Assembly (NCBI GenBank): GCA_022453515.1
Contig: JAJNNY010000095.1
Coordinates: 1 to 64,000, forward strand
From: Astrocystis sublimbata
Taxonomy: Eukaryota; Ascomycota; Sordariomycetes; Xylariales; Xylariaceae
Reading direction: 5' to 3'
Length of the DNA: 64,000 nt
Shown: positions 35,206 to 46,244 of the stretch, one piece after another
How the letters are laid out: each line of letters starts with the position of its first letter
How positions within the stretch are numbered: position 1 is the first letter of the stretch
The notes under the pieces: generated by a model
The model's input: the letters and a program-made list of their open reading frames with translations, nothing else
Told to the model about the DNA's origin: nothing
Database searches by the model: none
Program-made: the position numbers and the translations under genes

Positions 35206-37782
35206 ATGGGTCATACCGAGCTAGTACTCAGCTTATGGGCGAGCCTACATCCTCGGAGTCCTGGTGACACATGGAAGCCAGTTCAGCTCACTGGACGTGA
35301 CTTGACGATATCAGAAGTTGTTTCGATTGCGCGGTGAGTTACCCAACACGGTGAAAATGTTGCTCATACATGTGTTTACATCGAATTTACAAGAATCATT
35401 CACTAAATAGCAATCCAGGTATCATGCCAGCACCGATATCAGTGCCTCTGTGCTGGAGAGCATGGAACAGAGTCTTTTGACACTGACGAGTAGGCTTAAG
35501 GATGGGGACATCATATATGGTATGAAAGCATTGTTCATGATTCCTATACCCTGGCTGAATGAGCACCTTTGTTCTGACCTGAACAGGCGTGAATACGAAT
35601 TTCGGGGGCTCTGCAGATCTACGCACGACCCAATTTGTAGAACTTCAACGGGCTCTGATCCGGGAACTGCACTATGGCGTTCTGCCACCCGGGGAAAGAG
35701 ACCCTCGTGTCATGATGCAAAAGCAGACGTCGAATAAGCATCAGTATGACTTGCTGCTAGAGGGTACCCAGGACATCTCCTACATGCCTCGATCATGGTC
35801 CCGCGCAGCAATTGTCATCCGGATCAATTCCTTGATTTCCGGATGCTCTGCTGTTCGGCCAGCTATCGTCGAGCGGATGAGAGATCTCTTGGAGCATGAC
35901 ATTATTCCGATGATTCCGCTCCGAGGGAGCATCTCGGCATCGGGCGACTTGAGCCCCTTATCTTATATCTGCGGAGCGATCCAGGGCAAGTCGACGATTA
36001 GGGTTCATTCAGAAGGCTCAAGCGGCATGCGTTACGCAGACACTGCCCTTGCCGATGCTAGTCTTGACCCCGTACGGATAGAAGCAAAAGAAGGACTTGC
36101 TAGTGAGTAAAGCTCCCAATAATGATGTCTCGGCCTACCTCACCTTCATCAGTCTCCTCTTACCAAGTAGAATAAAATCACTGAGGTACTCATGTCTTTC
36201 CACTAACCATAACCGCAAAGTGACGAACGGCACAGCAGTGTCGGCAGCGGCAGCCATCTTGGCTCTTCACGACACACATTCCCTGGCATTCCTCTCTCAG
36301 ATCTTAACTGCAATGAGCGTCGAGGCTTTGAACGGGACCACGGAGAGCTTCCACAGCTTCTTCTCCGACACCCGCCCTCATCCGGGACAGGTCAGTTAGC
36401 ACCTTCTCCTCATCAAGGTGTTATCAGACACACTAGCAACCGGGGTAGCTAACGAGTCCAAGACCGAATGTGCCCGTAACATTCTAGCCTATCTAGACGG
36501 GTCTAAGTTGACCAAGGTCAACACCGGAGCCAACTCCGCACTTCGCCAAGACCGTTATTCCATCCGGACGGTGCCGCAATGGCTCGGGCCAATGCTAGAA
36601 GATCTTATTCTAGCTCATCAGCAACTATCAATAGAGTGTAACTCAGTGACCGACAACCCCCTGATCACCCCCGAGGGAGACTGTCTCCACGGCGGGAACT
36701 TCCAGGCCAAATCAGTGACATCAGCCATGGAAAAGGCACGACAAGCAACCCAAGGCATAGGCCGCATGCTATTCAGCCAGTGCACCGAGATCATCAACCC
36801 GGCGACGAACCGCGGCCTTCCGCCAAACCTAGTGGCCGACGACCCGACGGCGTCGCTGATCTTCAAAGGAACCGATCTCTACATCGCGGCGCTGACGTCT
36901 GAGCTCGGCTTCCTGGCAAATCCCGTCAACCACGTGCAGACGGCCGAGATGGGCAACCAATCCCTGAACTCGCTCGCGCTGATATCGGCGCGATACACAC
37001 ACACCGCGAACGAAGTCCTCTCGCAGCTCGCAGCCCTGCACTTGATCACGGCATGTCAGGCGCTGGACCTCCGCGCCATGCACATCCAGTTCTTAGAAGG
37101 GTTCAAGCCAGAGTTCGAAGAGTTAGTCTCCAAGCACCTTGACACCCCAGCCGAGCCAACAACCCCACAAGTCGTAGCCACCACCATCTCAGCCATAGCC
37201 GCCAATGAGGCGACGGACCACACCATAGCGGGGATGCTACAAGATGGGCTGAACACAGAGACACCTGTCCCTCACCACAGCCTAGCCGAGTCTCTATGGG
37301 CAGAGCTCTTGCTCTCGCTCGACATGACAGCGAGCATGGGGCCGCACGACCGGTTCAGCGTCGTAGCAAAATCGCTGCGCTCCAGCGTCCTCGACCACGC
37401 AATGTCGAGCTCCGACGGCGATGGCGACGGCGACGGTGCAGGCCACCTTCTCAGCGAGCTAGGCAGCTTCACCAGCGCGCTGTCGCAATCGCTGCATTCG
37501 GCGTGGTGCGCCAACATGGAGGCGTACCTCGCGCACGGCGACGCGACACACGTGCTCGGGCGGGCGTCGAAGGGCGCATACACGTTCTTGCGCCACGTGC
37601 TCAAGGTGCCGATGCTAGCGTCGAAAAAGCTGCTGACACCCGCTGTGGTGGGGGGCGAGGATGGGAATGGGCATGGGGTGGAGGCGCCTACTGTTGGGTC
37701 GTATACGGGGGCTGTGACGAGGGCGATACGCGACGGCACGCTGATTGAGGCGCTGGTTGGTGTGGCGGGGTCTGTAGCGTAG
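35206..37782 (+). pseudogene. MIO-type aromatic amino acid ammonia-lyase/aminomutase, with in-frame TAG
   Basis: Exons 35206-35333, 35419-35519, 35587-36102 and 36221-37782 keep phase and give 768 codons plus stop, the size of fungal phenylalanine ammonia-lyases. The self-cyclising Ala-Ser-Gly is in GSISASGDLSPLS. Other family blocks: YGVNTNFGGSAD, KEGLA-MTNGTAVS, SVTDNP and QTAEMGNQSLNSLALISARYT. TAG at 36397-36399 follows HPGQVS and precedes a frame that continues unchanged (LLLIKVLSDTLATG). A CAG-to-TAG change explains it. Treating 36391-36417 as an intron would need a 27-nt intron, shorter than I would accept. At the substrate-selectivity position, where fungal PALs have His-Gln, this protein reads ALIRELHYG, so it may not be a classical PAL. 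A DGDGDGDG insertion lies near the C-terminus. Product if functional: a cinnamate-type acid or beta-amino acid. Confidence 0.85.
37414..37437 (+). repeat. In-frame GAC-GGC microsatellite in the lyase gene
   Basis: Four near-identical GAC/GAT-GGC/GGT hexamers encode DGDGDGDG within the C-terminal domain, a loop that is not conserved in the family. Confidence 0.7.
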
Positions 37783-38185
37783 TGAGTGAGACTATCGCTA
37801 TGTCGGACTAGATGGAAGCGTTGTTGTGATGGCGCTATATAGACGCTAAATAAATAGATCTATCTAAGTTAGCTTGATGAAGCAGTTCATACACATGCGG
37901 TATAGAGCCGGGTGGTCCCCCGTCTGCACTTGCGATTTTCGCTTCACTTGAATAAACCCCACGAACCAACAGCGATCATCTAACCCCACCAGTTCATCCT
38001 GACTCTTGGCACCATCAAGATTAAATGGCTGCTGTTTCCACGTTCCGTCACCGATACCAAGTGTCATTTAATTCCACCCTTGGGTGCGCCGTCTATTGCG
38101 ATAGCTCTTACCTGTAGGTAAGTACTCTCCTACGATCTTGATCGTCGTCCCCCTCTCACAATCACCGAAATCCGTCACCAACACA
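37783..38185. other. Intergenic
   Basis: About 400 bases between the lyase and the sulfotransferase remnant. No gene is seen. Confidence 0.5.
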
Positions 38186-38395
38186 ATGGAGCGCCAAGCC
38201 CAGTCTTCCCAGCAAGAGCTGCAAGTGATCCGCGCCGCTCTGTTCCGCACGGGCACGACATCTCTCGCCGAAGCCTACAGAATCCTAGGCTATACGGTGC
38301 ACCACGGCGTCGACGACATGCGCAGCAACCCGAGGATGCAGATCGAGGAAGCAGCGATATTGTATTATAGACGAGTTCCAAGAACAACATTCTGA
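38186..38395 (+). pseudogene. N-terminal remnant of a P-loop sulfotransferase-like protein
   Basis: Opens at ATG 38186. It reads VIRAALFRTGTTSLAEAYRILGY, with the phosphosulfate-binding loop RTGTTSL, then HHGVDDMR, typical of the fungal Sulfotransfer_4 family. It stops at 38393 after 69 residues instead of about 230-280. The downstream DNA is occupied by the 3' end of the opposite-strand P450, and I find no continuation, so it is a truncated fragment. Confidence 0.6.
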
Positions 38396-38517
38396 AAGCT
38401 CCACTACTTGTTGTGATTTGGTCTAACGAAACGCAATGTTATTTGTGCACTCTGCGAAACCACAATCCCCAAAGCTATGAACTTCCCCAGAAGGTACCCG
38501 CAACGAAAGCAAGTGAT

Positions 38518-40286
38518 CTAGCCAAGCGCATTTTCCAAACGCACATAACACATCCTCGGCTCTCTCGCAAACTTCTGCACAGCATCATACCCACCCAGTC
38601 GAGCCGGCGTCGGACGCCGGTGAAAGTGCCAGACGATGAGCGCAAACTGCATCTTGAGCGTCTGCAGCGCAAGTCTCTTGCCAAAACAGCCGCGAGGTCC
38701 CAGTCCAAACGCAAGCTGCGGCCCAGCCATGGGATCAAACATCATCTCAGTGTCTGATGGCGATCCCGGCCTGAGCCACCGCTCCGGTCGGAACGCGGCG
38801 ATATCCCCGTCGTCCCAGGCTCCGGTAAGAGGCTTCCCCCCGCCGCGACGCGCGCCCGGGCTGCGCATGTCGTCCGACACAGGGATGTGCGGCTCCAGGT
38901 ACCCGGCGCCGTTAGCCACCAAGAAGACATCGGTGCCTTTCGGGATCTGGCGCCCCAGCACGCTGGTATCTTGCAGGGCCTGGCGAGCGACGAAAGCGAC
39001 GCTGTTCGCGTGACGCAGCACCTCTTCGACCACTGCGTCGAGAAAGGGGATGTTCGCCCTGGCAAGCTCCGCATACGTCAAAGTCCTGCCCTCTTTAAAG
39101 GCTTCGGCGTATTCCGCGCGAAGGACAGCACGCAGCTTGTCCTGAGCGCCGGAGTTGTCGGTCAGCATCTTGACGCCCCACGCCACGGTCGTTGCAGAGG
39201 TGTCGTGGCCAGCCATCATGAAGCCGAAGAACTCGTCGGCAATGGCCCGCTTGTAGTACGCGGGCTGGCGATCCTCTTTAGCGGCAACCTCTTGCTCGCG
39301 CAACAAGACTGAGTGCAGAGCATTGTGAGGCTCCTTGTCGCCGCTGTCTATCAACGCAACGGACGCTTCCACTTTACTTAAAATGTACTGGTCCTTGATA
39401 GCGGTGGCCTTTCGCAAGTAGGGCAACTTGCGAATGATCCATGAGGTAAGCACAGGCGCAGGCGATAGTTGCGTGTCTTTCACCGAATCCGTCAGAGTCA
39501 GGACCGAGGCGAAAGGTTCTGGGATGACGCTGTCAGGGAACGAGACTGGCTCGTCGACGTCGGGCGGCACCTCGGGATCACATCGCAACACAGCCTCGAG
39601 GCGTTGGAAAGTAATGCTCTCGGCCTTCGGCAGCCCAAAAGACGAGGCAAAGATGCTATCTAGCGAAGCGTACGTGATGTCGCGGTGAGCCGGGAAGGGC
39701 CGGCCCTGCGCCATCTAGCATTTGGCACTCCAGACCTCGATCAAGGTACATACGGACTTGTAGACCTCGGGCGCGCTGATCGTGCTAATGAAGGTCGGGG
39801 CCATGAGGTGATTGATCAGGTTCCGATTGTCTTTAAAGCGCGCATCGGCGGAGAGGAACTGGATGTGCGTCTCAGGGAGGATGCCGCCGATGATTTCGCG
39901 GAAAAAGCCGCTGCGGTCGAATTCCTTGCGCCGGAGTAGAATGTCCTGGGCCTCGAATGGATCCGTCACTATCACCCACGGCAGCGATGCGGGCTTGATG
40001 AAGGCCTGGACGATCACGCTATTATGTCGCGAGGTGAGCGAGGTTAAGCTAATTAAGTTTGTCATGTGGTGCGGGGAATCTGCCGAAGACTGACGAATAT
40101 GCGTTGCGTGCGCCTCACGTAGCGTATCATCTCAGGGACGTCGCCAAACATGTTTTTGGTGGCATGTTGGTTATACGGAATGCCGGCGAGTGGCTTGGGA
40201 AGCATGGCTCGGCGGCCGAAGAAGAAAGCAACAGCCAGTAGGATAACTAGCCAAGTGCCCCTGGCCGGATCAAGAATGCGATCCAT
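38518..40286 (-). pseudogene. Cytochrome P450, paralogue of the 25.8-kb gene, with in-frame TAG
   Basis: The ATG at 40286 begins MDRILDPARGTW, with a membrane helix and then MLPKPLAGIPYNQHATKNMFGD, the same signature as the P450 at 25.8 kb. The body reads IVTDPFEAQDILLRRKEFDRS, then VWSAKC, a TAG at 39717-39715, then MAQGRPFPAHRDI in the same frame. The paralogue has WRLKSQVASGRPF here without a gap, so the stop replaces a Gln codon (CAG-to-TAG). The rest is intact: I-helix MMAGHDTSATTVAWG, EEVLRHAN, PERWLRPG, haem loop FGLGPRGCFGKRLA. Between the N-terminal part (to about 40090) and the frame that starts near 40065, I could not find a canonical intron that keeps phase, so a second lesion is possible. 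Confidence 0.82.
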
Positions 40287-41148
40287 TCTGTCTCTTGATA
40301 ATCCGATGCACGACTAGTATAGCGCACGGTAGATGGTGAAGTTGTTTCAACGGGAGGAGAGTGATGCAGGTGCCGTGCTGGATCATGATGCTTCGCGCCT
40401 TACTTAAAGCCTCTAGTTTAGCTTGGATGACGTGAGATGCAAGTGCTCACGTCGTGATATCATATCTCTCAATACGCACTTCATTAAGTCGTACGTGAGT
40501 ACCTATCATAACAAATAAACCTGATGTATTAAATCTTTTCTGCTTCTCTCTCCTTATGGAATATTCCCTCTAAACAACTGAGACACTTGTCTAGACATGG
40601 GCAAGCAGTGCTTTTAATCCATGTATTCAATCGCCCTTGCGTGTATAGCCCATTTTCTTCGGAGAGCAGAAAATATGTAGTGTGCTGATACGGAGTGATT
40701 TTTAAGATCGCTGATTCTCATTTCGGCCAATCACTACTATTGCGACTTGCCGGTGAGATACCCCACCAATGCCGAATTTCGGGAACTTTCAACAATTTCG
40801 CTGTTGAAACGTCCCCGGTGCTTTAAAACAGTCAGATCCATAGATCCATTCGTCTTAGCCAATACGAAACCTATGCACCTGATATTGGATGAGCTGATTG
40901 GCTTGGATTTGGGGTTAAGAGGGCCACGAGACTCCTATACACCTGCAGGTAGAACCAACTGCATATGCAAGTAGGCAGGATGAACGCCCGGAAGGGTTTT
41001 GTAATGAGCGCATCTAACGAAATATATCGATATCATGACTTCTGGCCAATAAATGCAGATAGAGAGGGACTACTCCTCAACCCCTTCCTTAAGGCTCGCT
41101 AGTAGGAAGGAACCAATTGAAATACCACTCAAGTGCTTCTGTATCCGC
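40287..41148. other. Intergenic
   Basis: About 860 bases holding the P450 promoter and the sugar transporter 3' end. No gene is seen. Confidence 0.5.
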
Positions 41149-43082
41149 TCATCTTGCCGTAGTTTCAACATGCTCCGATACAGCCTCAGTCCTCTCCTTC
41201 CGTTCCGTCGCCACCGGTGATGCCGCCTTAACAATATCCTCGCGCGTGATGACCTCGTCGCCAAACTCAGCCGCAACCTCTTCAAGTGTGAGAAAGCGCG
41301 TCTCGGGCAAGTAGAGCCAGTAGATGGTCCCGGCAAAGATGTTGGCGGCGATGAAGACCAGGTAAAACCGCCACGAGATGACGTCGAAGGCAATCGACGC
41401 GGCATACGATAGCCAGATGGCCGTCACCGATTGGGTGAAGACGGAGAAGCCGACGCCGACGCCGCGGAGGCCGAGGGGGAAGATCTCGGCTACTATGACC
41501 CAGGCCACTGTGGAATTTCGGGTTAGTTAAACGTCGTTTGGTACTTGGTGGGATAGGCGTATTAGGTGAGCATTGAGGGTGATGAGAACACAAGTATGCT
41601 CTGCCGAGTCACGGTGGAAAAGTAATACTTCAACAGGGGGTGTGCTCGAGATGATAGTGTTCAGGATCGTTAGGCCACCTAAATCTGGAAAAGGGGCAGA
41701 AAGGGGAGCGGGGCCTGTGTGAGCTTTCGACTTACCACTATTGAAGAAGAAAGAATATGCAAATGAAAATAAGAAAATAAAAGCAACAGCCACCCGCGAA
41801 CCATTTTCATTGACACCATCCGCATAAAACTTCGACAGCGCCGTCTCAACAGCAAGGAGCAATGCCAGCGTGTAAGATCCGCTGATGACAGTCTTGCGTC
41901 GCGTCCAGTGATCCGCAGTCGCAAAGACGTTGATGACCTGGCCAATGATGGCACTGAAGCCGTAAAGAGCGCCAATCAAGAGCACGGTGTTGCCCTTGTA
42001 GCCGAGGGAAGCATATAGGATGGACTGGTAGTTCTGCAGGACATTGGACCCGGACAGCTTTTGCATGTTGACGATAAGGCACGCCAACAGCGTGCGGCGT
42101 ATGTATTGGCGCGTGAAGAGCTTCTTGAAGTTGTCCATTTTGGTAGGCCCGGCTTCTAGCCTGATCTGCTCGCACATTTCGGCGAACTCGGCCTCGACGA
42201 CGTCGTCGCCACGGTGGCCATGCAATGAGTACATGACTTTCTTGGCATCGGTGTAGCGTTCCCGCTGTGCTACTGTGAAGAGAAAGGGCAGTGTGTCAGC
42301 CTTGGTGTTCATCTTTCTTACTTCTCTGCCAGCATGCACAAAGTTGCCACCAAGTACATGATGTGTATCACAACTTACACCAGCGAGGAGAGTACGGAAG
42401 GAAAATAGTCAGGACAGCCATGAGTAATGCTGGTGGCCCTTGTGTAGCCAGCGGTATCCGCCATTGGAGGTCACCATAAGCGAAAGCTCCCGCATAGCCG
42501 ATGAATCCAGCAACCAAAAACCCCAAAGTGTTCATGAGCCCCTTCAGACCAACTAGAAAACCGCGGTTCTCAGCGAGTGACAGCTCGGCAAGGTACACAG
42601 GCGCAGTGGGATAGACAATTCCAGTCGAAGATCCCGAAAAAGCCCGTCCGACGATCATCATGGCAGGGTTGACAGCGGCTGCCTGGAGAATGGCGCCTAC
42701 GAGGGAGAGACAGCAGCCCAGAAGGAGAGTCCAGCGGCGAGATAGCTTGTCCATGATGTAGGCGGCTAGTGCGCTGCCAAAAGCATAGCCGGCATAGTAT
42801 CCAGATACTATGCCGGCTTGGATTGAGCCGCCGTCGTTGCCAGGTCCGTACATGTAGCGTTTGAAGCTGTCGTGGGCGATGGTCGAGGCAATGATGCCAG
42901 TGTCAATACCGTATAGAAACCTGCCTATCCATCAGCCGTTCCGTGGGCATGGGGGAATTGCCGTGGAAGCTGTTGCTTCTAGCAATTGCGATGTAGCCTA
43001 CGTACCCTGCAAGACTGATAGCCAGACCAACCAGGATTGACCTGGCCGAGTTACCGCGATGCCCGGCAATCCGTTTCGCCAT
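41149..43082 (-). CDS. MFS sugar transporter
   Basis: Four exons (43082-43006, 42920-42379, 42272-41736, 41507-41149) give 1515 nt and 504 aa. The third intron is long (41508-41735, 228 nt), the others shorter. Sugar-porter landmarks: GFLYGIDTGII at TM1, DKLSRRW after TM2, GRAFSGSSTGIVYPTAPVYLAELS (the usual GR...G...PxYxxE block), the loop signature YSPRW, QKLSGSNVLQNY at TM7, and a PESR-like end YLPETRFLTLEE. It would carry hexose, pentose or a sugar acid by proton symport in the plasma membrane. Downstream neighbours on this side are a DapA-type aldolase and a glucarate-dehydratase-like enzyme, so a sugar-acid substrate is an attractive guess. It appears intact. Confidence 0.88.
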
Positions 43083-43823
43083 TTTCCCAAATCTCACTGA
43101 TGGATAGATATTTTATGGAGATGGTGAGTAAGTTAAAACCCGAATGAGGAGATCATGGGGGAGGTATAGATGATCTAGGTATGTGGAATGTGTGGTATTT
43201 TGTATGCCAAGGTTCGCATCTAGTTGCTATAATCAGTTATGCAGGCTATTGGTAAACAATGTCCCAGTTGTCCCTATTTCAATCAATAAACGTTCTTACT
43301 ATCCCTTGGACTGCATAGTAGGCCTGCGCAAGTAACTTCCTTTGATTGACCTGGTTAGGGCAATGAAACCCCAAAACCACAGGTCACGCAAGAGCGGTCC
43401 TTTTCCGTCGGAGAGCCCGTGTTCGGCAGTTGCATTTCCATGTATTCATCCTGACTGATTGAATTTTATATCCAAGTTGTTGGGCATTGAACTCTTTTGC
43501 AAAATTAGACACAATTCGGTACCTCAGAGAGGGCTGTATAGCGACCGACGACAACAAACAATGCAAGGGTGGTAATGGTAACGCTGTTCTACTTGCTTTG
43601 AAGACATACACTGTACTCCGGATGTGCGCCATTTGCTATACACTGACATTAAGCGTCATCATCTACAGAAAGCCTTCAATGAAGTACAACAAGTGATGCT
43701 TCACTCTGTCATTGGAGAGGGTACTCGTGATGGAGCAGTGCAAATAAATGATTTTGACGTAAGGACTTGGTACTACTGCCCCAGAGTTCATTTCACAATA
43801 GCTATAAGCCGGGCATATCATAC
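43083..43823. other. Intergenic
   Basis: 740 bases. Short overlapping ORFs without domains. Contains the sugar transporter promoter and the regulator's 3' end. Confidence 0.5.
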
Positions 43824-46244
43824 CTACACATTCATTTCCATGGTGTCGGCGAAAAACTCATCCAGATTACCCATCCCGGAAGAGACCATAGAAGCGAACT
43901 GACCCCAGCCTGAAGAGTCTGCAAATGCAGAGCTCGGCATGCCGTTCAAGTCGATGGGGGCCTCAACAGACATGGCCGCGAAACTTGCGGCACTATTGGA
44001 ATTTCGTAGTGATGGAAACGAAGTCGCCTGGGTATCACCTTGTTGTTGATTTTGGTCCTGTTTCCCTGAGTCAGATGCAGGCTGGCAAGTTCCCTGAGTC
44101 TGGCGAAGAACTTCAACACGTAGCTCCTCTAACACAAGGCAATAGCGCTCTGACAACGACCCTTTCTCGGCGATCATGGAGAGATGAGATTGACATCGGG
44201 CTGCAGCCGAGAAGCAGGTACTGTAGACGTTATGCGGCGAAGCCCTCTTGTGGAGTAAGGACACGTACAAAATGATCGTTGCTGTAAAGGCAAAGTACGT
44301 GGTGATCTTCAGCTTGTTAGCCCTAATCATTCACTTTCCAGAGTAAGTGGTCTACGAACCCAGAAAGCGCGGAACATCTGAGCGTTCCGCACCATTTCAT
44401 CTACCGTTTTGACCGTGCTTAGCGCAGCACTCACGAATTGCTGTATGCTTTCTTCACCCTCTTCATCGTTCTTGGCCTCCTTATGCATGTGATTATTCCT
44501 ATGCAGAAATCGTGTGAAGTTACTCAGCACGATAGGTCGATGTGCCAGGATGATAGCATGCCAATAGGTCAAGTTCAACACATTTTGCTGTCGCACATAT
44601 ATGGCAGGGACTGAAGGGGCATTAAAGTTGCTTTCGAGAAATCTACTGAACTCGACGCGCCAATCACTGAGGTCTTTAGATATTCTTTCAGTTAGCACGT
44701 TTCGTCGATCTGCCGAGATGGGTTGAATGGAATAGAGCTGGCGCACTATCCTGCCGATGATGCGCGCAAGCCTGTTCATTAGCTCGTATCAATCACGAGG
44801 TGGGCATTATCAGCGTACTTGATATGTGCAAGCGTGGCGAACATCCGAGGCGGAAGAGTGGGAGACTTCTCTATTGCAGATTTTGTGAGCTCGTCGTCGT
44901 CGAGGCATGTTGGCAATTCGGCGTTGATGTCATCGTCATGGAAGGATCGTGGTCTTCCCAGCGCTACACTGAGGAATGCATCTAGTGTATAGGCGCACCA
45001 GAACGTGCGACGACGACATTCAACGTTTATAATTCTAGAGTGATCATTCGTCTTCGTAAGCCGTGTTGACCTATTGAGACCAAGTGCCAGTATCAAATGA
45101 GAGACAGTGCCGAAGAGGCTCCAGCAGTGGTTGATGCGGGACTGCGTCAGGAGATAATAGCATTGAGTCAGACGAGCCTGAGCACTGGTCAATCGTACGG
45201 GGCCCCTTTCTTTTGTGAGCTGATGCTCGGCAGCAAGAAAGTATCGGGTACTGTGTGCATCAAGCAGATCAGCCCACGATTCAAAACTGCTCTCAAGTGG
45301 AAACACAGACCTTAGATCTAATGGGCCTATCAGCTCCTGTTCAGGCATGTACACGCGACCCTGAGCAAAAACCATGAAGAGCAGAGCTGTATTGGCCGGG
45401 GCACTATCAGCATCGCGCATTGCACCCAGCGTGTCGTAGAACTCATTTAACAGGTGTTGAACCTGAGGCCTGTGGAGAAATCGGTATGTGGGCATCGCAA
45501 AATCAAAATACCGATCTAAGAGACGTTGTGCAGCATCTCTTGGCAGCATCATGCAGAAGGATGGGATCAAATCAGGGGTTTGCAGCGGGGCATCTCCGAA
45601 AGTAAAGATGTTGCTAGTCTGGGACTCAGACATGGATTGATGCAAACGCTTCTGGACCCGAAGCAGAAAGTCAACCCCTGAAGTTGGGCCTATGTACTGT
45701 CCTTGGGTGTCATCCCACGATGGCTCTGGCGAGCTCTGCGACGAAATGGTCGTGGGGCCTATATTAGAACCTGTGCCATTTGTTCGAGTGTCTACCAGCA
45801 AAGCAGAGCTTCGCGAACACTCGTAATTATGAGAGGCTCCTGGAACAGACGAGGCCAAACTGCCAGCAATGGTTGAGTTGCCGTGCGCTTCGAGCCCGGA
45901 CCGCGGTATAACTGGCAGTCTACCCCTGGTGTATGTAGCGTCGAAGGTGCAATTGGCAGCCGCGGTATTGCAAACCTCACAGGGTTGGGTGCCGTCACAT
46001 CTGATTTTGCGCCTATGTCATGTGTTAGCAGACAATCAGATCTCTGCAACCCGTGAGATCAAAGCTGAACGGAGGAACTGGCATCAGTTTACTTTTTGCA
46101 ACGATCACATGCTCGGACAGCTCTCGTTAGCTCACTGCTATTCCTCTTCCGTTTCCGTGAAACCTGTGGGATGTCTCCGCCGGGCCATGTTGGAGTCGTC
46201 AGAGGTTGTTCGATGCTTGAACCCATTGCCTGTGTGATCGGCAT
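43824..46244 (-). pseudogene. Zn2Cys6 transcription factor with fungal_trans domain, apparent frameshift
   Basis: The ATG at 46244 reads MPITQAMGSS. An upstream open stretch begins only with TTG. Exon 1 is 46244-46093. After an 80-nt intron, exon 2 begins at 46012 inside the zinc cluster: ACDRCKK joined to RKIRCDGTQPCEVC, then NTAAANC, giving C-x2-C-x6-C-x6-C-x2-C-x6-C. The fungal_trans middle-homology region carries SLFGTVSHLILALGLNRS, CRRRTFWCAYTLD and ALGRPRSFHDDDIN. Near 44780 the frame ending HLVIDTS stops (TAA overlapping an ATG), and the domain resumes one frame over as ELMNRLARIIG. No intron of sensible size fits, so one base appears lost or gained. A 53-nt intron (44307-44359) then leads to the last exon (ITTYFAFTATIIL). 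It could have regulated the neighbouring sugar or metabolite genes. Confidence 0.8.

Noticed and set aside
35396..35737. Minus-strand and alternate-frame ORFs inside the lyase gene
   Set aside because: They cross verified exon-intron borders of the lyase and have no independent support.
43384..43902. Three overlapping small ORFs downstream of the sugar transporter start
   Set aside because: They overlap each other on both strands and none has conserved content; likely promoter DNA.
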